45,852 bases of DNA from Clostridiaceae bacterium (GTDB taxonomy: Bacteria > Bacillota > Clostridia > Tissierellales > Sporanaerobacteraceae), in contig JAHXQP010000019.1 in assembly GCA_019391515.1 (NCBI GenBank), forward strand, positions 1-45,852, given 5' to 3'. This document shows, in pieces, positions 25,995 through 34,065 of the stretch (the first letter of the stretch is position 1; each line of letters opens with the position of its first letter). A program made the position numbers and the translations under genes. Under the pieces are notes generated by a model. It saw nothing but the letters and a program-made list of their open reading frames with translations. It was not told the DNA's origin and ran no database searches.

Positions 25995-28126
25995 TATAAA
26001 TCATTCCTAGCTCCAATAAGTATAACTTCATCTTGAGATGATCTAGTCAGAAGTTCTGAGTCCATCACCATATGAAGTTGTTGCACATCCATCATTCCTT
26101 CATAGTCAATGACCTTGGCACCTATACATAGATAAATATCTGGTGAAAGTTTTATATCACTTTTATATACAGACATTTCTTCCCAGAGCTTGTCTGCTGC
26201 TGCTCTTACACCACCTGTTGTTGTCTTAATGGCAGTACCATCACCTCTTTGAATCTTAATAAAACCTTTTTTATCTATTACCCTTATTTCATTAGCTTTC
26301 CCTTTTTTACTTGTATATACATAGAAGTTGCTATTTTTAGCTACTAATTCAGCTTTATTCTTTTCAACTTTCATAGATTTTGCTGCAAGTTCTAATGCCT
26401 CATCATCTGTTAACTTTTTAGATAGATCTGTAGTTTGAATTTCTGTAGAACCTGTTGCTATAGCTCTTACTTTTGAAGTTTGAGAGTCTATCTCTATTTG
26501 TATCTCCACACTTTCAGGACTTGCACCTGATTTAATTGCCATATCAGTTGCCTCTGTCCTTATTTCTTGTAAATCTATAGGTGTAGGACTTGGTATTACC
26601 CTTTCTACAACATCCCTTACCATTGCAAGAGCTACCCCTATAGATGAGATAACTTCTGCATTTTCAGCTATTTTATAGTCTAATCCCATTTTCTTAGCTG
26701 TAAATGGCAATAGTGCTGTTGCTCCACCACCTCCACCTATTAAAGTCATCTGGTCTTTTTCCACCTTATATTTTTCAGATAATCTATTGATTACATTGAT
26801 ACATATATCGGATGCTTTCTCTAAAATTTCTGTAGCTACTTCTTCAACTGTCATATTCAGCTCATCAGCCAATGGTTTTATTGCCTTTACACAAGATTCA
26901 TAGTTTCCATATGAATAATCTGTTGGTTTTATCATTTTTAAAGCATTTGCTGCACAGGTTACTGTAATAGCCACCCTTTGCCCGTTTTCTGACTCTATAG
27001 CTATATAATCAGATGGGTCACCTTCAAGGGGTTGTACCCTAACTACTTTAGGATTTACTATATCATTAGGATCTGTAAAAGCTGCATAAGGAAGATTGGC
27101 TATATGGGCCGATCTTGGTCCTGTATTTATGATAGAACTATTACTTGCCCTAACCATAGAACCTCCTGCGACTCCTGATACCTGAACATCCAGAGAGTTT
27201 ATAAGGGTTTTGTGACCACCTACTATAGAGTAGTCAACCATTGGTCTACCATTTTTTATAACACCTATATCTGTACTTGTACCACCAACTTCGAAAAAGA
27301 TACCATTTGATACCCTTAGGTACATAAGTGCTCCTACTGTGGAAGCTGCTGGACCTGACAACATCGTAAGTACAGGTCTTTTTCTCATTTCATCTATACT
27401 CATTACACCACCGTCACCCCTCATTATCATAAGAGGTGCTTTTATTCCGGCCATTTTTACACTTGTTTCAGTACTATCTGCTGTTTCAAACATCTTAGGT
27501 AAAATGGATGCATTGATAACAGCTGTCCTAGTACGGCGAGTAAGTCCATATAATTTACTTATATCCGAGGCTACCGATACTTCAATTCCCTTTTTTTCGC
27601 CTACTTCTCTTACATCTACTTCTTCAGTCATATCATCAACACCAAAGGCCTTTGAAGCAACAATAACCTTGCAGCCTTCATTACTTAACTCATCTACAGC
27701 CTTTTCTACTTCGCCTATATTATAATCTTTTAAATCTATATATCTATGGGAAGTTTCAATCTTCCTTTTTCCTGATTCATCTAATTTTATATTCTTTACA
27801 TTACTTTGTTTCTTTGATAGAAATCCACTTAAAAAGCCTTTGCCCATTCCAACAATACCAGTCTTAGCCACATCACCTTCTAGAAGAGCATTGGTAGCTT
27901 GCGTTGTACTATGAGCGATAAACACTACCTCTTCTGGTGATATTCCATTTTCTACAAGACATTTTCTAAACGCTTCTACTACTCCAGCCGAAACACCTAA
28001 TTCATTATCATGAGTAGTCTTTACAGAACCTATACCTACAATTTCATAGGTAGCATTATCTATGGCTACAGCTTTTGTGTGAGTTCCACCAACATCTATA
28101 CCAACCCTAATTTGTCTTTTTGACAT
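25994..28126 (-). CDS. Hydantoinase/oxoprolinase-like ATPase (HyuA family)
   Basis: A 710-aa protein of the hydantoinase A/oxoprolinase family, whose members use ATP to open lactam or hydantoin rings or to carboxylate ketones. The N-terminal domain has RVGIDVGGTHTKAVAID and HSTTQATNALLEGDVAKTG. The central domain has FEVGGTSTDIGVIKNGRP and VQVSGVAGGSMVRA. The C-terminal part has LIGGGGGATALLPFTAKKMG. No HyuB partner is present, although many family members require one. The start at 28126 has an ideal AAGGAGG site and follows the permease gene by 16 bases, so the 13-codon extension is rejected. Being in a KdgR-type regulon, its substrate may be a sugar-derived ring compound, but that is speculative. 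Confidence 0.85.
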   Translation of the reverse strand: MSKRQIRVGIDVGGTHTKAVAIDNATYEIVGIGSVKTTHDNELGVSAGVVEAFRKCLVENGISPEEVVFIAHSTTQATNALLEGDVAKTGIVGMGKGFLSGFLSKKQSNVKNIKLDESGKRKIETSHRYIDLKDYNIGEVEKAVDELSNEGCKVIVASKAFGVDDMTEEVDVREVGEKKGIEVSVASDISKLYGLTRRTRTAVINASILPKMFETADSTETSVKMAGIKAPLMIMRGDGGVMSIDEMRKRPVLTMLSGPAASTVGALMYLRVSNGIFFEVGGTSTDIGVIKNGRPMVDYSIVGGHKTLINSLDVQVSGVAGGSMVRASNSSIINTGPRSAHIANLPYAAFTDPNDIVNPKVVRVQPLEGDPSDYIAIESENGQRVAITVTCAANALKMIKPTDYSYGNYESCVKAIKPLADELNMTVEEVATEILEKASDICINVINRLSEKYKVEKDQMTLIGGGGGATALLPFTAKKMGLDYKIAENAEVISSIGVALAMVRDVVERVIPSPTPIDLQEIRTEATDMAIKSGASPESVEIQIEIDSQTSKVRAIATGSTEIQTTDLSKKLTDDEALELAAKSMKVEKNKAELVAKNSNFYVYTSKKGKANEIRVIDKKGFIKIQRGDGTAIKTTTGGVRAAADKLWEEMSVYKSDIKLSPDIYLCIGAKVIDYEGMMDVQQLHMVMDSELLTRSSQDEVILIGARNDL

Positions 28127-28142
28127 AATATTTCCTCCTTTA

Positions 28143-29426
28143 CTATCCAAACATAAAGTAGGCAAGTATTATATTTACAGCACTAATAAGCCAAGCCCAC
28201 AATACTCCAGTCTTCAGAAAGTCTTTTACTCCAACTTTACTGTAGTTAAGAGCCCATAAGTTCCATGATTGAGTAGGACAAGCTGATAGGTTCATTGTAA
28301 TAGTTGGTACATACATAAGTGGAAATAAGAACTTTTGTGAGAACATTCCTATTGCGTTAAGTACTCCAACTGTAGCACTACCAGCACCAAATATTGTAAG
28401 AGGTCCTCTAAATAATCCTAAAGGTGCAATTATAATAAATACTAAACTTATTAATAATGTATTTTCCGGCAATATATTTCCGAGAATTGCCTCAAAGAAA
28501 GGTGCCGCCACACCAGATACCTTATTGAACATCGGCAAAATAAATAAGAATCCTAAAAGTCCTGCTATATCGATTACACCTTCATAGAAGGTTCTTGTTA
28601 TTGTTCTAGATGCTTCGTTAAAGTTTGGAAGCTTTCCACAAACTGCAAGAGCAAATATAGTTGCTACAATAAAAGCAGGAATTGGTTGCCAATTAAAAAA
28701 TATTGCAAGACTCACTGGTATAATTGGAGTTATAAGAGCTATAGTAGGTATGTCCTCATTTTCTTCAGAGGCCTTTGTTTTAGCTGCCCATCCATGAACC
28801 CTATTCTTTCTAAGCTTAACAACCAACATAACAACTATAAATATAAGTTGTACTGCCATAGCTGAAAATCCAAATCTTAAATAGTTCCAATCGTATTGAA
28901 ATCCTTCAAATATTGCTTGCATCTGTTTAAAAAGTACTATATTCACATACATTCCACTACCAACACTCATAAGGTAAGTAGATACTGCTAATGATTTAGG
29001 TACGCCAAGTGACATAAGAATTGGCAGTATAATAACCCCTATAGCAACTACTGCACCTGCTCCGAATGTAGAAGTAAAAATTATTCCTGTAACTATAGAT
29101 AATAAAACTGTAGTTATTAAAGGATCGTCTCCTCCTAATTCTGTTGTACTTTTTATAAGTTTGGAGGCAATACCTGTTTCTAAAAGTACCCTACCAAACC
29201 AACTACCGAAAATTACTATTACTGCAGTAGGTCCCCAGCTTTCTGGCCCACCTTGAAATATATTAAGTTGTGCTTCTTCCCAGGTTAGTTGTCCACCTGC
29301 AATACATAACCCAACCCATATAATGGCCATAACTGCAAAGCCTATCATGAGATTTCCACCACGTGCAGCATAATAGATTAAACCTAGATAGGTTATTAAT
29401 AAGATAATACCAATAAATATATCCAT
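28143..29426 (-). CDS. Polytopic permease, probably a carboxylate/organic-anion transporter
   Basis: A 427-aa integral membrane protein with about eleven hydrophobic segments and no signal for an ABC or PTS system. Conserved-looking polar/glycine segments include STFGAGAVVAIGVIILPILMSLGVP, GLFRGPLTIFGAGSATVG and NLSACPTQSWNLW. They place it near the ion-transporter superfamily (citrate/gluconate-type secondary carriers), but I cannot name the family precisely. AAAGGAGA precedes the ATG. It is the first gene of the operon with the hydantoinase-like and HEXXH proteins and is controlled by a KdgR-like operator, so it probably imports that pathway's substrate. Confidence 0.75.
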   Translation of the reverse strand: MDIFIGIILLITYLGLIYYAARGGNLMIGFAVMAIIWVGLCIAGGQLTWEEAQLNIFQGGPESWGPTAVIVIFGSWFGRVLLETGIASKLIKSTTELGGDDPLITTVLLSIVTGIIFTSTFGAGAVVAIGVIILPILMSLGVPKSLAVSTYLMSVGSGMYVNIVLFKQMQAIFEGFQYDWNYLRFGFSAMAVQLIFIVVMLVVKLRKNRVHGWAAKTKASEENEDIPTIALITPIIPVSLAIFFNWQPIPAFIVATIFALAVCGKLPNFNEASRTITRTFYEGVIDIAGLLGFLFILPMFNKVSGVAAPFFEAILGNILPENTLLISLVFIIIAPLGLFRGPLTIFGAGSATVGVLNAIGMFSQKFLFPLMYVPTITMNLSACPTQSWNLWALNYSKVGVKDFLKTGVLWAWLISAVNIILAYFMFG

Positions 29427-29604
29427 AGACTTCTCCTTTCATAAATATATTTTTCTGTTTTTCATAGGTTCAGAAGTATTCTCAATATAATTATTCAATA
29501 GAAAACCGATTTCCCATAATTTTAAAAATAGATAGAATACTCTAGAACAGATATATAAAAATTCTTAACTATAGTAATTTGTTAATAAATTTATTGTGTT
29601 TTAT

Positions 29605-29627
29605 AATATGAAACATGGTTTCATATT
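29605..29627. promoter_or_regulatory. KdgR-like operator at the permease promoter
   Basis: A perfect inverted repeat with 10-base arms AATATGAAAC and GTTTCATATT around ATG. It matches the TGAAAC...GTTTCA pattern of IclR-family KdgR boxes known from enterobacteria. It begins at the predicted transcription start (about 29628), an ideal position for repression by the IclR-type protein encoded next door. Confidence 0.72.
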
Positions 29628-29634
29628 TGTTTTC

Positions 29635-29663
29635 ATTATACTATATAAAAAAATTATTTACAA
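29635..29663 (-). promoter_or_regulatory. Sigma-A promoter for the permease/hydantoinase operon
   Basis: Minus strand TTGTAA (29663-29658) and TATAAT (29640-29635) with a 17-base spacer. The transcript would start near 29628, giving an untranslated leader of about 200 bases. I see no recognised regulatory RNA in that leader. Confidence 0.72.
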
Positions 29664-29706
29664 GGAATAATTAAAAGTTTTTATTCCAGTATATTTTTAA
29701 CATAAA

Positions 29707-29748
29707 AAATGAACTTGGATATATTATTTAATATATCCAAGTTCATTT
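29707..29748 (-). terminator. Strong intrinsic terminator overlapping the IclR gene end
   Basis: A perfect 18-bp stem (29707-29724 with 29731-29748) and 6-base loop, followed on the minus strand by TTTTTTATG. The TAA stop of the regulator gene is at the stem-loop junction, so one arm is coding sequence. Confidence 0.9.
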
Positions 29749-30482
29749 GAGATCATATTAGCATATTTAATTACTTCTTTAGCCATTTCTTCAACCTTTT
29801 CTTCCGTAACCCTTATAGTCGGCCCCGAAATACTAATTGCTCCTTCTACTTTACCAAATCTATTAAACACAGGAGCTCCTATACATCTCACACCTAGTTC
29901 GTTTTCTTGATCATCTACAGAATAACCTCTATCCCTTATTTCTTTCAATTTATCTTTTAAATCATCTAAATCCGTAATTGTATATTCTGTAAATTTCTCT
30001 ATCTTACTATTGTTCCATATCTCCTCTACTTCATCCTCTTCCATAAACGCTAACATTGCCTTGCCTACAGAAGTGCTATACATAGGACTCCTCTTCCCTA
30101 TATTCGATGCCATACGTATTGTATTATCTGCTTCTACTTTATCAATATAAACTATTTCATTTCCATCTTGAATAACAAGATGGACTATTTCATTGATTTT
30201 CTCCATTAAAGCTTTCGTATAAGGTTTAGATGCACTTAATATATCTATATCTTTAATCCTTTTACTTCCTAACTCAAAAAGTTTAAGAGTCAATTTGTAT
30301 TTATTTGTATCTAGGTCCTGCACTACATACCCCTTGTATGCTAATGTGGATAATAACCTATGTACAGTACTTTTATGTAAGCCTACTTTATCACTAATTT
30401 CCATTATCCTTAAACCATCATCATAATCAGCAAGTAATTCTAATATACTTAATGTCCTATCTACTGATTGAACAATTTGCAT
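29724..30482 (-). CDS. IclR-family transcriptional regulator (KdgR-like)
   Basis: A 252-aa IclR-type regulator. The N-terminal winged helix-turn-helix (about 1-60: SVDRTLSILELLADYDDGLRIMEISDKVGLHKSTVHRLLSTLAYKGYV) is followed by the IclR effector domain (about 75-250: LVIQDGNEIVYIDKVE, SVGKAMLAF, GYSVDDQENELGVRCIGAPVF, ISGPTIRV). KdgR proteins of this family sense KDG and repress sugar-acid genes. It lies between its two likely targets, divergent from eda-kdgK and downstream of the permease operon promoter, both of which carry GTTTCAT half-sites. GGAGG is 8 bases before the ATG. Confidence 0.92.
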   Translation of the reverse strand: MQIVQSVDRTLSILELLADYDDGLRIMEISDKVGLHKSTVHRLLSTLAYKGYVVQDLDTNKYKLTLKLFELGSKRIKDIDILSASKPYTKALMEKINEIVHLVIQDGNEIVYIDKVEADNTIRMASNIGKRSPMYSTSVGKAMLAFMEEDEVEEIWNNSKIEKFTEYTITDLDDLKDKLKEIRDRGYSVDDQENELGVRCIGAPVFNRFGKVEGAISISGPTIRVTEEKVEEMAKEVIKYANMISNELGYIK

Positions 30483-30530
30483 AGTTTAATCCTCCATTAT
30501 ATTTATTAATCTATAATTATTTTACATATG

Positions 30531-30560
30531 ATTATATCACAATGATATTCATTTTGTTAA
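30531..30560 (-). promoter_or_regulatory. Sigma-A promoter for the IclR-type regulator
   Basis: Minus strand TTAACA (30560-30555) and TATAAT (30536-30531) with an 18-base spacer, about 45 bases upstream of the start codon. Confidence 0.65.
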
Positions 30561-30594
30561 TTTCCCTTTGAAATATTAGAATCGTAAATAATAC

Positions 30595-30623
30595 TTGCCT
30601 TTATAATTTTCTTTTATTATAAT
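30595..30623 (+). promoter_or_regulatory. Sigma-A promoter for eda-kdgK
   Basis: TTGCCT (30595-30600) and TATAAT (30618-30623) with a 17-base spacer; the start point would be near 30630, directly before the GTTTCAT half-sites. Confidence 0.7.
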
Positions 30624-30635
30624 ATAAATTAATCA

Positions 30636-30671
30636 GTTTCATAATATAGTTTATAGTTTCATTTTATGAAA
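30636..30671. promoter_or_regulatory. Putative IclR/KdgR operator region of eda-kdgK
   Basis: Two GTTTCAT half-sites begin at 30636 and 30656, exactly 20 bases (two helical turns) apart. The second forms an inverted repeat with ATGAAA at 30666-30671 (TTTCAT-TTT-ATGAAA). The half-site is the same as in the 29605-29627 palindrome, but the arrangement differs. It lies just after the predicted start point, suggesting repression. Confidence 0.6.
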
Positions 30672-30691
30672 TTCCATAGGGAGGTTTTGCA

Positions 30692-31318
30692 ATGAAAAAG
30701 CATGATATTATAAAAAGAATTGAAAACACTGGTATTGTAGCTGTTGTTAGGGCTGAAAATGATGAACACGCAAAGGATATTGCCTATGCTTGTATGGATG
30801 GTGGCATCCATGCTATAGAAATCGCTTTTACTGTACCAGGTGCTCATAAAGTAATTGAAAGTTTAGTTGAAGAGTTTGGAGATAATCTTTTAGTTGGTGC
30901 TGGAACTGTTCTTGATAGCGAAACTGCTAGAGTTGCTATTTTAGCTGGTGCTAAATATATTGTCAGTCCAGCCTTTGACCTAGATACTGCTAAACTATGT
31001 AATAGGTATCAAATTCCATATATGCCTGGTTGCATGACATTGACTGAAATGATTAGAGCTATGGAAGCTGGAGCAGATATTATTAAGGTATTCCCTGGAA
31101 GTGTCTTCGGTCCATCTTTCATAAAAGCTGTAAAAGGTCCTCTTCCACAAGCTGTATTGATGCCTACTGGCGGAGTAAATTTAGATAATGTGGATCAATG
31201 GATAAAGAATGGTTGTGTAGCAGTTGGCGTAGGTGGAGGACTTACAAAAGGTTCCAAGGATGAAATCACTGAAACTGCTAAGAAGTTTGTTGAAAAAATT
31301 AAGAATGCTAGAAAATAA
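30692..31318 (+). CDS. eda: KDPG/KHG aldolase
   Basis: A 208-aa class I aldolase that splits 2-keto-3-deoxy-6-phosphogluconate to pyruvate and glyceraldehyde-3-phosphate. Features are GIVAVVRAE, GGIHAIEIAFTVPGA, LVGAGTVLD, FIVSPAF-like YIVSPAFD, the Schiff-base lysine in DIIKVFPGSVFGP, PTGGVNLDNV and VAVGVGGGL. A GGGAGG site lies 7 bases before the ATG. It is co-directional with kdgK, 24 bases downstream, and completes the route from UxuA. The same enzyme can act on 2-keto-4-hydroxyglutarate. Confidence 0.95.
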   Translation: MKKHDIIKRIENTGIVAVVRAENDEHAKDIAYACMDGGIHAIEIAFTVPGAHKVIESLVEEFGDNLLVGAGTVLDSETARVAILAGAKYIVSPAFDLDTAKLCNRYQIPYMPGCMTLTEMIRAMEAGADIIKVFPGSVFGPSFIKAVKGPLPQAVLMPTGGVNLDNVDQWIKNGCVAVGVGGGLTKGSKDEITETAKKFVEKIKNARK

Positions 31319-31342
31319 CCCTATAATCAAAAGGAGGTTTTA

Positions 31343-32368
31343 ATGATGAAAAAAGTTGTTACTTTGGGAGAGATAATGCTTAGACTTATTCCACCAAGAA
31401 ATGAAAGGTTTGTTCAAGCCAAATCTTTTGATGTTGTCTATGGGGGTGGAGAAGCTAATGTAGCTGTATCTTTAGCTAATTATGGATTGGATTCTTATTA
31501 TATTACAAAATTACCTAAACATGAAATAGGTCAAGCTGCTGTTAATGAACTTAGAAGATATGGCGTTCACACAGACTATATTGTTAGAGGCGGAAATAGG
31601 GTCGGTATCTATTTTTCAGAAACTGGTGCTTCTATGAGGCCTTCAAAGGTTATCTATGACAGGGCTTATTCTGCTATTGCTGAAGCCGATGTATCTGATT
31701 TTGATTTTGATGAGATATTCAAAGATGCAACATGGTTCCACTTTTCTGGTATCACCCCTGCATTGAGTGACAAGGCTGCTATACTTACTGAAGAAGCTTT
31801 AAAAGCTGCTAAAAGACATGGAGTTACTGTATCAGTAGATCTTAACTATAGGAAAAATCTATGGACTCCTGAAAAAGCTCAAAAAGTAATGACTAATTTA
31901 ATGCAATATGTTGACGTATGTATTGGAAATGAAGAAGATGCAGAACTAACATTAGGTTTTAAACCTGGTAATACCGATGTTACTACTGGTGAATTGGAAC
32001 TTGAAGGATATAAGAATATATTTAAACAAATGATGGAGAAATTCAACTTTAAATACGTTGTTAGCTCCCTTAGAGAATCTTATTCAGCTTCTGATAATGG
32101 TTGGTCCGCATGTATTTATGATGGAAATGAATTTTATCATTCTAAAAAGTATGATATTAGAATAGTTGACAGAGTTGGTGGTGGAGACTCCTTCGCATCA
32201 GGCTTTATCTATGGTCTAATATCTGATAAAGACTTTAAAGATGCACTAGAATTCGGAGTAGCTGCCTCTGCATTAAAACATACTATCCATGGTGATTTCA
32301 ACATGGTTAGTATAGATGAAGTGGAAAATCTGCTACAAGGGGATGCTTCTGGTAGAGTGCAAAGATAA
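31343..32368 (+). CDS. kdgK: 2-keto-3-deoxygluconate kinase (PfkB family)
   Basis: A 341-aa ribokinase/PfkB-family sugar kinase that phosphorylates KDG to KDPG. It has GEIMLRLIPP, VYGGGEANVAVSLANYG with the glycine-rich substrate site, VDLNYRKNLW, GNEEDAEL, and the C-terminal anion-hole and catalytic-base motif RVGGGDSFASGFIYGL. AAAGGAGG lies upstream. Two adjacent ATGs (31343 and 31346) are possible starts, and the second has better spacing. It follows eda and ends at a terminator shared with the convergent sigma-54 activator. Confidence 0.92.
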   Translation: MMKKVVTLGEIMLRLIPPRNERFVQAKSFDVVYGGGEANVAVSLANYGLDSYYITKLPKHEIGQAAVNELRRYGVHTDYIVRGGNRVGIYFSETGASMRPSKVIYDRAYSAIAEADVSDFDFDEIFKDATWFHFSGITPALSDKAAILTEEALKAAKRHGVTVSVDLNYRKNLWTPEKAQKVMTNLMQYVDVCIGNEEDAELTLGFKPGNTDVTTGELELEGYKNIFKQMMEKFNFKYVVSSLRESYSASDNGWSACIYDGNEFYHSKKYDIRIVDRVGGGDSFASGFIYGLISDKDFKDALEFGVAASALKHTIHGDFNMVSIDEVENLLQGDASGRVQR

Positions 32369-32420
32369 ATTATAATATGAAATATATATACCTGAATTAG
32401 CAGACATGTATTTTATAATT

Positions 32421-32447
32421 AAAAAGCGGGCCTAAGGCCTGCTTTTT
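32421..32447. terminator. Bidirectional intrinsic terminator
   Basis: Stem AAAAAGCGGGCC/GGCCTGCTTTTT (one G-T pair) with a TAA loop, with A/T runs on both sides. It sits between the convergent kdgK and activator genes. Confidence 0.85.
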
Positions 32448-32462
32448 ATATTGGAACTAATT

Positions 32463-33884
32463 TCATTCTCCTTTAATATCCTTGCATATCTCTATATTTA
32501 GTTTTTTAAACTTGTTATAAAGTGTAGTTCTGTGTATTCCTAATTCTTTAGCTGTTTTGGAAATATTATAATCATTTTTCACTAGATAATCCAATATTAT
32601 TTCTTTTTCAAACTGATTTATAATTATATCTAAGTCATTCCCTTTAAGATTTCCTGAAAGCCTTTTCCCAGAGGTGATAATATCTGATGGTAACTGTTTT
32701 ATACCTATCATTTCATTATCTACTAGTGCATAGGCACTTTCAACTACATTTTTTAATTCTCTTACATTTCCAGGCCAAGTATGTTTTACTAAAAGTTCCA
32801 TAGCTTTTGGACTAATACTTGTATCTGTCTTATGTTTTCTATTTAATTCATCTAAAAATTTTTCAATGAAAAGCTCTATATCTTCAGGTCTTTGCCTTAA
32901 GGGAGGAATATGGACATTTATTACATTGAGCCTATAGTATAAATCTTCTCTAAATTTTTTCTCTTCTACAAGCTTCTTTAAATCTTGATTTGTTGCAGAT
33001 ATAACTCGTACATCAATAGGTATAGGTTTATAGCCACCAATTCTTTCAACTTCATTTTCTTGAAGCACCCTTAAAAGTTTAACTTGCATATGCATAGGCA
33101 TATCCCCTATTTCATCTAAAAAAATGGTACCACCATTAGCTAATTGAAACTTTCCTTTTTTACCACCTTTTTTAGCTCCTGTGAAAGCCCCCTCCTCATA
33201 TCCAAAAAGTTCAGATTCCAGGAGTTCTTCTGGAATAGCAGCACAATTTATACTTATAAGTGGCTTGTCTTTCCTCTTAGATGAATAATGAATATAGTTT
33301 GCAAAGACTTCTTTTCCCGTTCCTGTCTCACCAGTTACTAGCACAGGTAAATTATTTCTTGAAGCTTTTTCAGCTAATCTTTTGGTTCTTTCAAACTCTT
33401 CACTATTACCTACAACCTTATCATCTGAAAACTTATCTTCTCCTAACCTTCTAAGTTCATCTTTATAGTATTTTAACTCTTGATCCTGTGCCCTCAATTT
33501 TTCTGCTAATTCAATAGTACGAAACCTAAACTTTACTTGTGCCACTGCTGCAATTACTTTCCCATTTCTCTTAACTGGTGCCCTTGTTACTAATAAGAAA
33601 TCATCTCCTTGAATCTTTTCTTTATTAGCGAACTCATGGATTACATCCACTTCCTTTTTTCCTGTAGCTGCAATTTCTGGCATTTTCGTATTTTTAATAA
33701 ATTTTCCTATATGTTCTCCAATAGCTTCTTCTTTAATAGTTCCTAAAAAATCACAATAGGCTTTATTCATTTCCAATATAATTCCGTCTACATCAGTTAC
33801 AACAAAGCCATCCTCTGTCATATCTAAAATTTCATCAAAAACTAATTTATAATTTTCATAGTCATCATATAGTTCAATATGCAC
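32463..33884 (-). CDS. Sigma-54-dependent transcriptional activator (PAS-AAA+-Fis)
   Basis: A 473-aa bacterial enhancer-binding protein. An N-terminal PAS domain (about 12-120) is joined by a short coiled linker to the AAA+ domain, which has GETGTGKE (185-192), the sigma-54-contacting GAFTGA (232-237), FLDEIGD (255-261) and the arginine-finger region LYYRLN. A Fis-type helix-turn-helix (about 438-462: NISKTAKELGIHRTTLYNKF) ends it. The start is a GTG at 33884 with GGGGG 7 bases upstream. It is divergent from the crotonase gene, and -24/-12 promoters precede both that gene and the GntP operon, its probable targets. The PAS domain may sense a small acid or CoA-pathway intermediate, which is inference. 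Confidence 0.93.
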   Translation of the reverse strand: MHIELYDDYENYKLVFDEILDMTEDGFVVTDVDGIILEMNKAYCDFLGTIKEEAIGEHIGKFIKNTKMPEIAATGKKEVDVIHEFANKEKIQGDDFLLVTRAPVKRNGKVIAAVAQVKFRFRTIELAEKLRAQDQELKYYKDELRRLGEDKFSDDKVVGNSEEFERTKRLAEKASRNNLPVLVTGETGTGKEVFANYIHYSSKRKDKPLISINCAAIPEELLESELFGYEEGAFTGAKKGGKKGKFQLANGGTIFLDEIGDMPMHMQVKLLRVLQENEVERIGGYKPIPIDVRVISATNQDLKKLVEEKKFREDLYYRLNVINVHIPPLRQRPEDIELFIEKFLDELNRKHKTDTSISPKAMELLVKHTWPGNVRELKNVVESAYALVDNEMIGIKQLPSDIITSGKRLSGNLKGNDLDIIINQFEKEIILDYLVKNDYNISKTAKELGIHRTTLYNKFKKLNIEICKDIKGE

Positions 33885-33894
33885 AGTATTTCCC

Positions 33895-33911
33895 CCTTAT
33901 AGTTTATAAGG
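33895..33911. promoter_or_regulatory. Inverted repeat, possible activator binding site
   Basis: Perfect 7-bp arms CCTTATA and TATAAGG around GTT. It overlaps the ribosome site of the activator gene and lies about 95 bases upstream of the -24 element at 34001, a usual distance for an enhancer site. The function is inferred from position. Confidence 0.4.
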
Positions 33912-33961
33912 CCCTCTAATACTTTATTAGTTTCATACTTTAAATTATATTTTAATGTTAG

Positions 33962-33976
33962 AATTTTGTCAAAATT
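33962..33976. promoter_or_regulatory. Inverted repeat AATTTTG-T-CAAAATT, CodY-box-like
   Basis: A perfect 7-bp inverted repeat about 25 bases before the -24 element. It agrees with the CodY consensus AATTTTCWGAAAATT at 13 of 15 positions, with the central C and G swapped. It may be a CodY or activator site, or chance in AT-rich DNA. Confidence 0.3.
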
Positions 33977-34000
33977 TAAGAGAAACTTTATTATAAATTT

Positions 34001-34017
34001 TTGGAATGTATTTTGCT
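34001..34017 (+). promoter_or_regulatory. Sigma-54 promoter for the enoyl-CoA hydratase gene
   Basis: TTGGAATGTATTTTGCT: the invariant GG (34003-34004) and GC (34015-34016) are separated by exactly 10 bases, with TTTTGCT as a good -12 element. Transcription should start near 34028, about 38 bases before the ATG. Confidence 0.8.
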
Positions 34018-34065
34018 TATTAATACTATATAGAATTTAATATTCTAATATAAGGAGGAGTTTAT

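Noticed and set aside
27339-27725. 128-codon plus-strand frame inside the hydantoinase-like gene
   Set aside because: Shadow of a conserved gene; no start signal and no recognisable sequence.
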